DNA from: an uncultured Clostridium sp.
GTDB lineage: Bacteria > Bacillota > Clostridia > UBA1212 > UBA1255
Length of the DNA stretch: 35,904 nt
NCBI GenBank assembly: GCA_900543695.1
Contig: UQSG01000027.1
Span: forward strand, 1-35,904
Reading direction: 5' to 3'
This document shows positions 1-8,635 of this stretch, piece by piece. Position numbers and translations under genes: made by a program. The stretch's first letter is position 1. The number at the start of each line of letters is the position of its first letter. The notes under the pieces are model-generated. The model had not been told where the DNA came from. It worked only from the letters and a program-made list of their open reading frames with translations, and searched no databases.

Positions 1-1046
1 ACATAATCGGTGTAATGATCCTTATAGTTATCGCCGCAAACAGAGCAGGTGTGCAAGGTATAGCCCTGAGAATTTTCTGTCGGAGGAACAATCGTTGTGA
101 CATAGTCGTGCGGAATCATAGAAACTGTTTCAGTCTTGGTTGTGCCACATATCAAACATTCGTATGTTTTTGTGCCGGTTTTTGTACAAGTTGGTTTTTC
201 AGTAACTGTTCCTGTATTCCATGTATGCGTATGAGAACCGGTCGTTGTAAAAGAATATATATCGCTGCAATATTCAATTCCGCCGTCACGTACAATATAC
301 ATTTTATAATAATATTTTGTTCCGGGTTTTAAATTCGGATACCATTTAGACATTGTATAAAAAATATACTGTATTGGCGCCCCGCTTTGGTCATATCCGT
401 TTGTATTTACGGTTTCGGTTATTTTTGTCATATTAGATGTGCTTGTACCGATGTAAAATCCGGCTTTTTCAATAGTCGGACCAAACGCACCAAAAACACC
501 TTTTATGGTTGCATTATTGTTGGTTATACTGGTTGCCGTAACACTCTGGAAAGGGGTTATAAGCTTAAGAGGATTTGTGAAGTTGTTAAACCCGCCGGAT
601 TCAACTGCAAAGTGCAGATGTGGGCCGGTTGAGTTCCCTGTTGAGCCGACTTCACCAATCTTTTGCCCACCGGATACGCTTTGCCCGACAGTCACATTTA
701 CCCGATTAAGGTGTGCATAAAGAGAACGGTAGCCGTTGCCATGATCGATAATAACATGATAACCGGCACCTATATATCCGCAGCTAGAGCATTTTGAACC
801 GGAAGAGGCGGAAGCCGTTGATGCACATTTGACGACACCGCTTTTCGCAGCGTTAACGGCGGTTCCAGTTGACGCTGATATATCTATCGCATAGTGTGTC
901 CCATAAAATCCGCGGGCAAATAGTTGATTTTTAACAGGCCATTGCCAACCGTCCTGGGCAGCTGCAATAGTGTTAATATTTCCACTATTTAAGGAAACAA
1001 AGAAGCAATTTGCAATAATCAAAAGAGATGCCACAAATTTTTTCAT
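1..1046 (-). CDS. Secreted M23 (LytM-type) peptidase, C-terminus beyond window
   Basis: The reading frame stays open from an ATG at 1046 to the left edge (at least 348 residues), so the C-terminus is missing. Residues 1-29 form a Sec signal peptide. A zinc metallopeptidase domain follows at about 35-150: H51 and D55 in GTHYAID, H112 in YAHL, and HLHF at 143-146. All M23 ligands are present, so it probably cleaves peptidoglycan cross-bridges. Residues ~165-270 look like a fibronectin-III/Ig-type module. After that come short CxxCG units (CLICG, CSVCG) of the kind found in secreted clostridial proteins. AAAGGA lies ~9 nt upstream of the ATG. The stop of the upstream lipoprotein gene is only 43 nt away with no terminator, so co-transcription is likely. 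Peptidase family is secure; cell-wall target is inferred. Confidence 0.9.
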   Translation of the reverse strand, partial: MKKFVASLLIIANCFFVSLNSGNINTIAAAQDGWQWPVKNQLFARGFYGTHYAIDISASTGTAVNAAKSGVVKCASTASASSGSKCSSCGYIGAGYHVIIDHGNGYRSLYAHLNRVNVTVGQSVSGGQKIGEVGSTGNSTGPHLHFAVESGGFNNFTNPLKLITPFQSVTATSITNNNATIKGVFGAFGPTIEKAGFYIGTSTSNMTKITETVNTNGYDQSGAPIQYIFYTMSKWYPNLKPGTKYYYKMYIVRDGGIEYCSDIYSFTTTGSHTHTWNTGTVTEKPTCTKTGTKTYECLICGTTKTETVSMIPHDYVTTIVPPTENSQGYTLHTCSVCGDNYKDHYTDY

Positions 1047-1089
1047 TAACATTCATTCCTTTCACTTTTAAAAATTTATTGAAAAACCC

Positions 1090-2466
1090 TTACCCTCTTA
1101 TACGGGTGTATTCATTGATCTCATCTCCGTTAATGGGCTCGCCTACTTCTCGGACGATACCATTAGAGATGTATAATTCAGTAGAGGGGTCTTTGCTCGT
1201 ATAAAGAATTTCGCCGGTGTCGTCAATGATCAATTTGATGCCATGGCTGTATGAAGGTTCATCGTCCACGCCGATCCCCTTGCCATTTTCCGTCATAACA
1301 TATATGACATCCTCCGCAAGTTTAATCGGCTCAAACAGAAATTCACCGTCCAATCCGACGATCGAAAAATAATTTGTTCCTTCCGCATTGGCAATTATCA
1401 CAGGAGCCGTACCGTCAAACGCTCCTACCGCCATATCCATGCCGGCAAAGTCACGCACTATTCCCTTTTTATTATTAATAAGTACAGAATTCCAGCCGTT
1501 GCTGATGAGAGAGGTCACGCTGCCGTCTTCATTTACATGAAAGCCGTAAAGGGTTAATACGGCAATATCCTCCTGCCCGGCTACACTGCCATGGATTCGG
1601 ACTTTACCGTCATTATGAATTTCATATATAGTTTCTCCGTAAGTGTCATAACTCACACCGTTTTCAAACCATGCTTCCTCAGCAAGATACTCCATTACAG
1701 AGATATCCTGGTCGCTTTGAAACGACACCACCTGATTTTGTTTAATATCATACAGACGGGCATCATATTGTCCCCCGTCCCTGACCTCCAATACCAGGCA
1801 GCCCTCTCCCACATAGATCAGGCTCTCTTCGAACGCCTTCTGAGAGCATTCCATTCCCGAGGATAACAGGGGATTGCTGCCGGCAAGAGGGACAACCCAC
1901 TGACCGTTTGTATCCAGCACCCCGATTTCATAATTAACGCCGGCATAGCTTTCGTTTGTTTTATATGCCAGTACATAGCCATCCGATAAAAATTTCTTAT
2001 CCGCCGAACTCCCGTTCACGAGGCCAAAGCCTGTGACGCCCAGTGTTTCCGTCGAACATACAACGGTTCCGTCATATTTTTTCAGATATTGCATGTCGCC
2101 TGCTTTTGACAGAAAGTAACCGTCAGCGTACAGCAGGCATTCTTCGTTTTCCGGAAGCGTGTAAACCGTTTCGCCGTACGCGTCGATAATGGCATCGCGG
2201 TAAACGCCCAGTGAAACATACAGACTGGCTTGATAATGACCGGTTTTATCCACATAAAATTCATACTTCGGCAATTTGTCCTTCTCGGGCGGCTGCGGGG
2301 AAGGTGTCGAAACACTGTCCGTTCTTTCGGCTGTCGCCGCAGGACTATTTACATTTACCGGGCTCTGTGTGCCAGAGGGAGTTCTCTCCTCTTCGGAGGG
2401 CGCAGCGCAGGATACAAGCCAAAAAGCGGCCACGAATGCTGTAGCCATGTGAAATATTTTCCTCAT
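1090..2466 (-). CDS. Lipoprotein with WG-repeat/propeller-like sequence
   Basis: 458 residues. The start at 2466 is chosen because GGAAAGGAG lies just upstream and the product then begins with a lipoprotein signal ending WLVSC (Cys20). The longer in-frame start at 2583 would lie on the -35 element of the promoter. A Ser/Thr/Pro-rich linker (~25-60) precedes repeated strands such as 'YGETVYTL', 'YGETIYEI' and 'LDTNGQWVVPL', which resemble WG repeats or a beta-propeller. No catalytic motif is visible. It would sit on the outer face of the membrane. It shares a promoter with the downstream M23 peptidase gene, suggesting a cell-envelope role, but the function is unknown to me. Confidence 0.8.
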   Translation of the reverse strand: MRKIFHMATAFVAAFWLVSCAAPSEEERTPSGTQSPVNVNSPAATAERTDSVSTPSPQPPEKDKLPKYEFYVDKTGHYQASLYVSLGVYRDAIIDAYGETVYTLPENEECLLYADGYFLSKAGDMQYLKKYDGTVVCSTETLGVTGFGLVNGSSADKKFLSDGYVLAYKTNESYAGVNYEIGVLDTNGQWVVPLAGSNPLLSSGMECSQKAFEESLIYVGEGCLVLEVRDGGQYDARLYDIKQNQVVSFQSDQDISVMEYLAEEAWFENGVSYDTYGETIYEIHNDGKVRIHGSVAGQEDIAVLTLYGFHVNEDGSVTSLISNGWNSVLINNKKGIVRDFAGMDMAVGAFDGTAPVIIANAEGTNYFSIVGLDGEFLFEPIKLAEDVIYVMTENGKGIGVDDEPSYSHGIKLIIDDTGEILYTSKDPSTELYISNGIVREVGEPINGDEINEYTRIRG

Positions 2467-2554
2467 AAAAACTCCTTTCCATACCTTGCAAATATCATTA
2501 TTTTCCATAAAAAGCACCGGCACCGGCACTTCATTGCAAGAATCCTTCGCGCAT

Positions 2555-2583
2555 ATATTAAGAAAAAATGTATGAACTTTCAA
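2555..2583 (-). promoter_or_regulatory. SigA-type promoter for the lipoprotein/M23 operon
   Basis: Reading the minus strand: -35 TTGAAA (2583-2578), 17-nt spacer, -10 TAATAT (2560-2555). It lies about 90 nt upstream of the lipoprotein ATG and diverges from the promoter at 2660-2688. Confidence 0.5.
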
Positions 2584-2659
2584 TAAGCCCGCAGCTTATA
2601 AATCAATAACCCGCCGGACGCTGTAAGCCATATCATATAAAGCCATGATCCGCATGGGG

Positions 2660-2688
2660 TTGACGAAGCCTGTGTGAGAGTTTATAAT
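2660..2688 (+). promoter_or_regulatory. Strong SigA-type promoter for the LRR/HTH/kinase operon
   Basis: -35 TTGACG (2660-2665), exactly 17 nt, -10 TATAAT (2683-2688). Transcription should begin near 2695, which rules out the longer in-frame start at 2674 and supports the ATG at 2743. Confidence 0.75.
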
Positions 2689-2742
2689 TCCCCTGACAAA
2701 AGCGGTCAAGAGAAAAAGGTGCTGTTACAAGGAGTTTTCGTT

Positions 2743-4329
2743 ATGCAACGGTATTGCCCCCATTGCAAAAATGAATTACCGGAGGATGCTTCATTTTGCT
2801 TGTGCTGCTTTTCACGACTCATTGAATCCGAGTCGGAGCCGGAGCCGGCAGCTTCCCGCAGGGTGACGGCGACGCTCAGGATCACCGGCCTGTCTGTGGT
2901 TATATGCCTTTTTTCCGTTTTGGGCGGCTCTGATATCTATATGAACCATCCGCCTCTTACCGGCGTCGTTCCTCCCTCCCCGGCGCTAAGTACGTCAGAC
3001 GCTTCGTATAACAAACCGCCTTATAAGACGCGGCCTCCTGCCTCTTTGACAGCTTCTGCCGCTGTGACGCCTTCTTCTCTGGCGCAGACCACATCTGCCC
3101 CGCTTGCCGAGACGGCTCCTGAAAGCGATTTCCCAAGTCATATGCCTACGATTACTTTCCACTCGGCTTCCCCTGAACCTTCTCCGACACCGGCAAAAAC
3201 GCCGCCGGTTTCCTCCTCCCCCGATATACAGCCGTCTGGCCCGGATCATGTACAAGACGGCGATTTGGTTGATTTTAACCGTTATCCTTTCGCGGATGCC
3301 GCAGATTTCACCTGGATCCCCTATGAGAGCGGAATTTCTATCACACAATACAACGGGCAGGGCGGCGTGGTCCGCATTCCTCCGACGCTGGACGGCATGC
3401 CTGTCGTCATGATTGATACAAACGCGTTCCGCGGCGCGCAGAACGTTACCCATATACAAACCTCCGCCAAACATATCGGAGCTGAAGCGTTTCAAGACTG
3501 CTGCAATCTGGTGCAGGCCGATTTGCCCGGCGTTCAATATATCCACACCTACGCATTTTGCAGAGCGGCCTCACTGATTTCGGTTTCCCTGTATGAAGGA
3601 CTGACCATGATTGGCAGCGCTGCATTCGCCGGCTGCAGTTCTCTGACACAGCTGGAGCTGCCGGATACGGTTCAACGTCTTGAAGCCGGCATCGTTATGT
3701 ATTCGGGCGTTCGGAGCCTGACGCTTCCTGCCTCCGTTCGTTCCTTCGATAACGACAGCGGAGTTAACGGATGTGAAAATCTGGAAGAAATATGGGTCGA
3801 TCCCGCCAATCCCACCTACTATAGCGTAGATGGCGTACTGTTCCAGAACCGCGGAACATCGGATCGCAGCGACGATATTTTGCTCTACTATCCGCCGGGG
3901 AAAACAGATATTTCGTATACGGTTTACACTGATATCGCACCCTACGCGATCGCGCATGTCAAGGCTCTGCAGGAGGTGATTTTCACCGGGCAGCGGGCAT
4001 TGGATATCGGAGAGAACGCGTTTCAATTCTGCCTGTCATTGGAACGCCTCCAATTTTCCGCTCCGATCGGCGAGATCGGCGCCAACGCTTTTCTTGAATG
4101 CGACAGCCTGCTTAGCTGCACGCTGCCGGCGCAAGCCCGCAGTCTGGGCGTCGCTATATTTAACGGCTGCAATAACCTGGTGAAAATTATTGTTCCCGGC
4201 ACGCTTGATCTCTCTTCGCTCGACCGCCCCGTGACAGAGGGTCTTTATTACGCGACGTTATACGTCAAAGAGAATACATCAGGAGAAGCGCATGCCAAGC
4301 GCTTCTCCTGCCCCTATGTTTATTATTAA
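2743..4329 (+). CDS. Zinc-ribbon, transmembrane, leucine-rich-repeat (BspA/LRR_5) protein
   Basis: 528 residues. The ATG at 2743 follows ACAAGGAG by 8 nt and lies downstream of the promoter. Residues 1-26 are a double-Cys zinc ribbon (C5-x2-C8 and C19-x2-C22). A single hydrophobic segment lies at ~49-66, then a Ser/Thr/Pro-rich linker to ~175. From ~200 to 510 there are repeats of the BspA-like LRR_5 kind ('IGAEAFQDCCNL', 'IGSAAFAGCSSL', 'IGANAFLECDSL'). The topology suggests a zinc-binding N-terminus inside the cell and an LRR sensor or adhesin outside. It heads an operon with an HTH-like protein and a kinase. LRR and zinc ribbon are seen directly; ligand and signalling role are inferred. 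Confidence 0.85.
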   Translation: MQRYCPHCKNELPEDASFCLCCFSRLIESESEPEPAASRRVTATLRITGLSVVICLFSVLGGSDIYMNHPPLTGVVPPSPALSTSDASYNKPPYKTRPPASLTASAAVTPSSLAQTTSAPLAETAPESDFPSHMPTITFHSASPEPSPTPAKTPPVSSSPDIQPSGPDHVQDGDLVDFNRYPFADAADFTWIPYESGISITQYNGQGGVVRIPPTLDGMPVVMIDTNAFRGAQNVTHIQTSAKHIGAEAFQDCCNLVQADLPGVQYIHTYAFCRAASLISVSLYEGLTMIGSAAFAGCSSLTQLELPDTVQRLEAGIVMYSGVRSLTLPASVRSFDNDSGVNGCENLEEIWVDPANPTYYSVDGVLFQNRGTSDRSDDILLYYPPGKTDISYTVYTDIAPYAIAHVKALQEVIFTGQRALDIGENAFQFCLSLERLQFSAPIGEIGANAFLECDSLLSCTLPAQARSLGVAIFNGCNNLVKIIVPGTLDLSSLDRPVTEGLYYATLYVKENTSGEAHAKRFSCPYVYY

Positions 4330-4345
4330 GGAGGTCCTGCCTGTA

Positions 4346-4768
4346 ATGAAAACAACCGGTGATCTGATGAAAGCTTTGTCTTTCCCGGAAATATCTCCGG
4401 AAGACTATCTTTCTGCCAACAAGGAGGAACTGCTCAACAGTTCTCCGAAAGAGCTTTGGACTTCGCTCGTCGAGCGGTCCGGGCTTCGAAAAGCGGAAAT
4501 TATCCGACGCAGCCAGTTCGAGGCGGTATATTTTTACGAAGTGCTTGCCGGCAAAAAAATACCTTCCCGCGATAAGGTGTTGCGTCTTTTGCTGGGACTG
4601 CAGGCAGAGCTTTCCGACTGTCAGAAAATTTTACAGCTATATGGATACCGACCTCTATATCCCCGCATTTTCAGAGATGTCCTGCTGATCTCTTCTATTA
4701 CGAATTCACTTTCCTTATCCCAGGTGCAGCAGCTGCTCGAACAGCATCAAGAGGAGCCTCTGAAATGA
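4346..4768 (+). CDS. Helix-turn-helix (XRE-like) protein paired with a kinase
   Basis: 140 residues. AAGGAGG (4328-4334) precedes the ATG at 4346, which is preferred over the in-frame ATG at 4292 inside the LRR gene. Residues ~35-100 resemble a degenerate XRE fold: 'SLVERSGLRKAEIIRRS' followed by 'YEVLAGKKIPSRDKVLRL', the usual helix 3 and the proline/arginine turn before helix 4. The rest is helical. The last codons overlap the kinase start (ATGA), so the two are likely translationally coupled. It may be a DNA-binding output, or an adaptor or substrate of the kinase. No target operator is identifiable. Confidence 0.7.
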   Translation: MKTTGDLMKALSFPEISPEDYLSANKEELLNSSPKELWTSLVERSGLRKAEIIRRSQFEAVYFYEVLAGKKIPSRDKVLRLLLGLQAELSDCQKILQLYGYRPLYPRIFRDVLLISSITNSLSLSQVQQLLEQHQEEPLK

Positions 4769-5502
4769 CAGGGACGGAGGAAACATTAAGCTGGTTGAAT
4801 GAGTCTCTACAGCAATATTTTGTGAAGGAAGCTCTGCTGAAGCATACGGCATTGTCGGAAATCACGGTTTACCGCCACCGGTCAACGGATATGAAACTGC
4901 TGGTGCGCCGTTCGCGGAACAGAAACGACGAGGTCTACCGCCTGCTGCTGACGGCACGTCTCCCTCACCTGCCTCAGATCTATGAAGTAATCTCTACGCC
5001 GGAAGAGCTGATCGTTCTGGAGGAATATCTTGAGGGGGAACCGCTGGCCGCACGGCTGGAAAGCGGCCCGTTATCTAAAGCACATGCATATCGGTATACA
5101 AGGCAGCTTTGTCAAGCCGCCGGCGCTCTGCACCGGCGGGGGATCGTGCATCGGGACATCAAGCCGTCCAATATTCTGCTGTGCGGAGACGAACTCAAGC
5201 TGATTGATTTCAATATTTCCAGACAGCTGCGGAAGGAGGTCCAGGCGGATACGCTGCCGCTCGGCTCGATCGGTTATGCGCCGCCGGAGCAATTTGGCCT
5301 GACGCAAACCGGTCCGACGAGCGACATTTACGCGATCGGTGTTGTCTTCAACGAAATGCTGACGGGACATTCGCCTGCCGTTGAACTTGCGCCCGGATAT
5401 GCCGGACATATTGTGCAGCGGTGTGTACGAATGCGCTCCGAGGACCGTTATCCCAATGCTGCAGCATTGCAGCAGGCGCTTCGGCGGCCATTCTGGCTCT
5501 GA
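4765..5502 (+). CDS. Compact Hanks-type Ser/Thr protein kinase
   Basis: 245 residues, only the kinase domain and no transmembrane or PASTA region, so it should be cytosolic. Catalytic loop HRDIKPSN at 129-136 (D131, K133, N136), metal site DFN at 148-150 where DFG is usual, activation-segment GSIGYAPPEQ at ~167-176, then SDIYAIG at ~186-192. A candidate ATP lysine is K44 in 'MKLLVRRS'. No GxGxxG loop can be recognised before it. The start ATG overlaps the previous stop by 4 nt. It probably phosphorylates Ser/Thr in its HTH or LRR partner (inference). The retained HRD, K and N argue for activity; DFN and the missing Gly loop argue for caution. Confidence 0.88.
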   Translation: MTGTEETLSWLNESLQQYFVKEALLKHTALSEITVYRHRSTDMKLLVRRSRNRNDEVYRLLLTARLPHLPQIYEVISTPEELIVLEEYLEGEPLAARLESGPLSKAHAYRYTRQLCQAAGALHRRGIVHRDIKPSNILLCGDELKLIDFNISRQLRKEVQADTLPLGSIGYAPPEQFGLTQTGPTSDIYAIGVVFNEMLTGHSPAVELAPGYAGHIVQRCVRMRSEDRYPNAAALQQALRRPFWL

Positions 5503-5535
5503 TGATTCTTTTCTCCGAAAGCTTGGAGTTAATTA

Positions 5536-5563
5536 CCCAGAGGGCTCCCATTCGCCCTCGGGG
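5536..5563 (+). terminator. Hairpin after the kinase gene, possible weak terminator
   Basis: CCCaGAGGGC pairs with GCCCTCgGGG around an 8-nt loop (one mismatch). No T-tract follows, so this may be a weak terminator or only an RNA-stabilising hairpin. Nothing else is evident in 5503-5665. Confidence 0.3.
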
Positions 5564-5665
5564 CTGTGCCGACAAAAAACACCTCTGACAATTGTCTGGC
5601 TTCTGCGGAACCGGCCGCAATATTTGTATTAGCTTTTTTGCAGAGCTCATTCTGTGATTTGTCTA

Positions 5666-5694
5666 TTGTAATTGTTGAAAAAATATGTTATTTT
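5666..5694 (+). promoter_or_regulatory. Possible promoter for the CBM6-like lipoprotein operon
   Basis: TTGTAA (5666-5671), 17 nt, TATTTT (5689-5694) with a TG one base upstream of the -10 (extended type). Match to consensus is moderate. Confidence 0.4.
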
Positions 5695-5735
5695 AATCAT
5701 TAATCAAAAAACAAAATACTTGGAGGTATGGCTGT

Positions 5736-6866
5736 ATGAACAAAAAAAGGAAAAAATATAGCGTATTGACGAGGGCTTTTCTGCTGTTTTCCGCAGTAAT
5801 TCTGGCGCTCTCTTTCTCCGCCTGCTCGGGAGGAACGGATGCAGACGCGGAAAAGACGCCGACCGCCGCTGCTGCGACGCCTACGCCGCAGGAAACGGCA
5901 AAGCCGACCGAAGCGCCTACAGCGCCGCCGCCGGAGAATACGGTGGAAATTACAGTCGAAAAATACCCTTCTTTGTTTACCATTTTTGGAGAGGCAACAA
6001 CGCTTGCGGAAAACGACGCGGGCGTTCCGTATCCCTGTATAAAGCTGGAACAGTCTGACGAGGATCTTTTTAATGAAGAATATTATAATTCCGGCGTATA
6101 TATTACGCTGAACGCCTCCGAGGAATGCAGCGCGGCGGTCTATGTCACGCTCGCGGCGCCGGACGCTGTAAACGGCGCATCCGGCTATATGCTGAAGTAT
6201 TGTATGAATGAGGAGTTTGAAGATCCGGATCTGGATCCGGATTATGTTGATCTGGATATGGAGTGCCTGGAGCCGCTTCAGACCGTTCAGGAGTTCGTAT
6301 TTGACATTGATCTCAAGCAGGGCGAGAATAAGCTGTATCTGTTCCAGAGCACCGCAGGCGAGCATGGAGGATGGCGGATCTCCGTAACGGGCCTGCGTCT
6401 GGAGCTGAGCGCGGGAGACATCGCGCTTCCGGAAGTGGAGGAGAAGCCGAAAAACGTAATCGATTTTCCTGCTGAGGGACTTGTGCTCGACACAACGAAT
6501 TATGATACGGCCAGAGGCATCCGCCCGGAGGATACGACGGACGAAAAGACGCAAAGCGGTCAGAATTTCGGATATTTCGATGTGGGAGCCGAGCTGACAT
6601 ATGTATTAAACGTGCAGAAAGCCGGCACATATGAAATCAGCTATCGACTTTCCTCCCCGGAAGGAACCGGCGTGCTGGAGGTATATGTCGACGACGAAGA
6701 GGCCGGAGCAATGGAAAACAGCGAAAATACAGGAGACTATCAGGCATGGATCGACCTCGAAGACAAGACCGAAATCGAACTTTCCGAGGGAGAACATACG
6801 TTGAAATTTTCAGTTGCCGAATCCGGCTTTAATATTTCGTATTTCACGGTGCTGCCGAAGGCGTGA
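5736..6866 (+). CDS. Lipoprotein with C-terminal CBM6-like carbohydrate-binding domain
   Basis: 376 residues. GGAGG (5722-5726) lies 9 nt before the ATG. A lipoprotein signal ends FSAC at about residue 30, followed by an Ala/Thr/Pro linker to ~68. A middle region (~70-225) has beta-sandwich-like sequence without a motif I recognise. Residues ~245-376 resemble CBM6: 'GQNFGYFDVGAELTYVL', 'AGTYEISYRLSS', and a final 'GEHTLKFSVAESGFNISYF', the usual 'H-L-F...GFN-Y' ending. It probably binds polysaccharide at the cell surface and presents it to the barrel proteins encoded directly downstream. Binding specificity cannot be read from sequence. Confidence 0.75.
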   Translation: MNKKRKKYSVLTRAFLLFSAVILALSFSACSGGTDADAEKTPTAAAATPTPQETAKPTEAPTAPPPENTVEITVEKYPSLFTIFGEATTLAENDAGVPYPCIKLEQSDEDLFNEEYYNSGVYITLNASEECSAAVYVTLAAPDAVNGASGYMLKYCMNEEFEDPDLDPDYVDLDMECLEPLQTVQEFVFDIDLKQGENKLYLFQSTAGEHGGWRISVTGLRLELSAGDIALPEVEEKPKNVIDFPAEGLVLDTTNYDTARGIRPEDTTDEKTQSGQNFGYFDVGAELTYVLNVQKAGTYEISYRLSSPEGTGVLEVYVDDEEAGAMENSENTGDYQAWIDLEDKTEIELSEGEHTLKFSVAESGFNISYFTVLPKA

Positions 6867-6889
6867 GGCAGAGAACAGGAGTCGGTTTT

Positions 6890-8614
6890 ATGAAAGCATA
6901 TAAGGGACCGTATTCAAAAGTAAACGGCGTGTACGGAGGCATCGACGATCTGGGGCGGGCGCTGACGACGGATGCTTCGCTTCCGCTGCCCCGCGAAAAC
7001 CGGTCGGTCGGCATCTTTTATTATCTGGCCCCGGGAAATCACGGTCTGAGAGGACCGTATGACAACAGTAAAATCGTGGCAGCACATCCGGACGCGACGG
7101 ATTCGGAAGAAGCGTGGATGGCCGCGGGCGGCGGCCCGCGGCATGCGGATCATCATTGGGGAGAACCCCTGTTCGGTTATTATTCGATGCATGACGAATG
7201 GGTTGTCCGGAAGCATATTCAGATGCTGACGGATGCGGGCGTCGATTATCTTATTTTTGATACGACAAACGCCGTAACGTATGATGAAACGGCACTGAAG
7301 GTTTTCCGGATTCTGGATGAATTTTACAGGCAGGGCATCACAAATGTTCCGAAAGCCGCCTATTACACGAACTCGGCTTCAGGAAAGACCATCAATCATA
7401 TTTATCATCATATTTATCAAAAATATCCCGAATACGAACACCTCTGGTTCCGCTGGGACGGCAGGCCGCTCGCGATCGGACACCCGGATGATCCGGAGCT
7501 TGAGGAAGAAGCAAAACGCTTTTTCCGGATTAAGATCAGCTACTGGCCAACCGAGAAAAGAAGCAGCGACGATCAGTGGCCCTGGGTAGAATTCGGAGGG
7601 ATTTATTCGCCGGATGCGGTATACGGGAGGAACGGACGCAAAGAAGTGATCAGCGTTTCCTCAGCGCAGCATTGCTGCAATGTATTCAGCGCAAGCGCTT
7701 GGTATGCAGAGCGCAATCGAACGAAAAGCTACAGGCGGGACACGGGAGAGAACGATCCCGCGGAGGATGCTGTATTGTGGGGATACAATTTTGCCGATCA
7801 ATGGAAGTGGGCGATCGAACAGGATCCGGAAACGGTTTTTGTAACGCAGTGGAATGAATGGCTTGCAATGAGGATGGATCCCATGGGCGGCCACCCGATC
7901 GTTTTTGTGGATCTGGCCGATCCGAACAACAGCCGCGACATAGAACCGATGCGCGGCGGATTCGGAGATAATTATTATATGCAGCTCTGCGAGTTTGTAC
8001 GCCGCTATAAGGGCGCTCCTCCACGCGTAGAGGTCGGAGAGAATACAACAATTTCTATAGCGGGAGATTTTTCGCAATGGGATTCGGTGACCGCATGTTA
8101 CCGGGACTATAAACGCGATACGCTCCCCAGAGATCAGCAGGGGTTTGGGGAATACCATTATACCGACAATTCGGGACGCAATGACTTTGATTTGATGAAA
8201 GTTGCACGAGATGAAGAGAACATATATTTTTATGTGCGAACGGTTGATCCAATCACGCCGCCGGACCGAAGCTGGATGACGCTGTTCCTGCGCAGCGGCA
8301 GTACAGGAAATCCGAACTGGCACGGCTTTGATTATGCCATAAACCGCGTGCTTCCCGACGGAAAAGGCGCCGTGATCGAAGTGTGCGAGGGCGGCTGGAA
8401 CTGGCGCACCGTAGGAATTGCCGAAATGAAAACAGCGGGCAATCAAATGATGCTGCGTGTACCGCGAAACCTTATCGGGGCGAACGAAGGACTTATAAAT
8501 CTGCAATTCAAATGGGCGGATAATTATACGGAGGATGATATCTGGTCATTTTACGAAAAAGGAGACGCGGCGCCGATCGGGCGCCTGACGTATGTGTTCA
8601 GAGAAGCGGACTGA
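6890..8614 (+). CDS. GH99/WbsX-like barrel protein with C-terminal CBM9-like domain, no signal peptide
   Basis: 574 residues from the ATG at 6890, which has AACAGGAG upstream. A GTG at 6863 overlapping the previous stop is a less likely start. Residues ~25-390 look like a TIM barrel of the GH99/WbsX type: 'GIFYYLAPG', 'HWGEPLFGYY', 'AGVDYLIFDTTNA' and 'VTQWNEWLAM' (the WNEW motif). Residues ~395-574 resemble a CBM9/DOMON-like sandwich ('GRNDFDLMKVARDEENIYF', 'FKWADN'). There is no signal peptide or membrane segment, unlike the related next gene, so it is either cytosolic or exported in a non-standard way. Substrate unknown; catalytic acids not assigned with confidence. Confidence 0.7.
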   Translation: MKAYKGPYSKVNGVYGGIDDLGRALTTDASLPLPRENRSVGIFYYLAPGNHGLRGPYDNSKIVAAHPDATDSEEAWMAAGGGPRHADHHWGEPLFGYYSMHDEWVVRKHIQMLTDAGVDYLIFDTTNAVTYDETALKVFRILDEFYRQGITNVPKAAYYTNSASGKTINHIYHHIYQKYPEYEHLWFRWDGRPLAIGHPDDPELEEEAKRFFRIKISYWPTEKRSSDDQWPWVEFGGIYSPDAVYGRNGRKEVISVSSAQHCCNVFSASAWYAERNRTKSYRRDTGENDPAEDAVLWGYNFADQWKWAIEQDPETVFVTQWNEWLAMRMDPMGGHPIVFVDLADPNNSRDIEPMRGGFGDNYYMQLCEFVRRYKGAPPRVEVGENTTISIAGDFSQWDSVTACYRDYKRDTLPRDQQGFGEYHYTDNSGRNDFDLMKVARDEENIYFYVRTVDPITPPDRSWMTLFLRSGSTGNPNWHGFDYAINRVLPDGKGAVIEVCEGGWNWRTVGIAEMKTAGNQMMLRVPRNLIGANEGLINLQFKWADNYTEDDIWSFYEKGDAAPIGRLTYVFREAD

Positions 8615-8635
8615 TTTACGGGAAGGGAAGGAACC

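Noticed and set aside
7661..8506. Minus-strand open frame of 281 codons
   Set aside because: Antisense shadow of the barrel/CBM9-like gene; no motif, no start signals.
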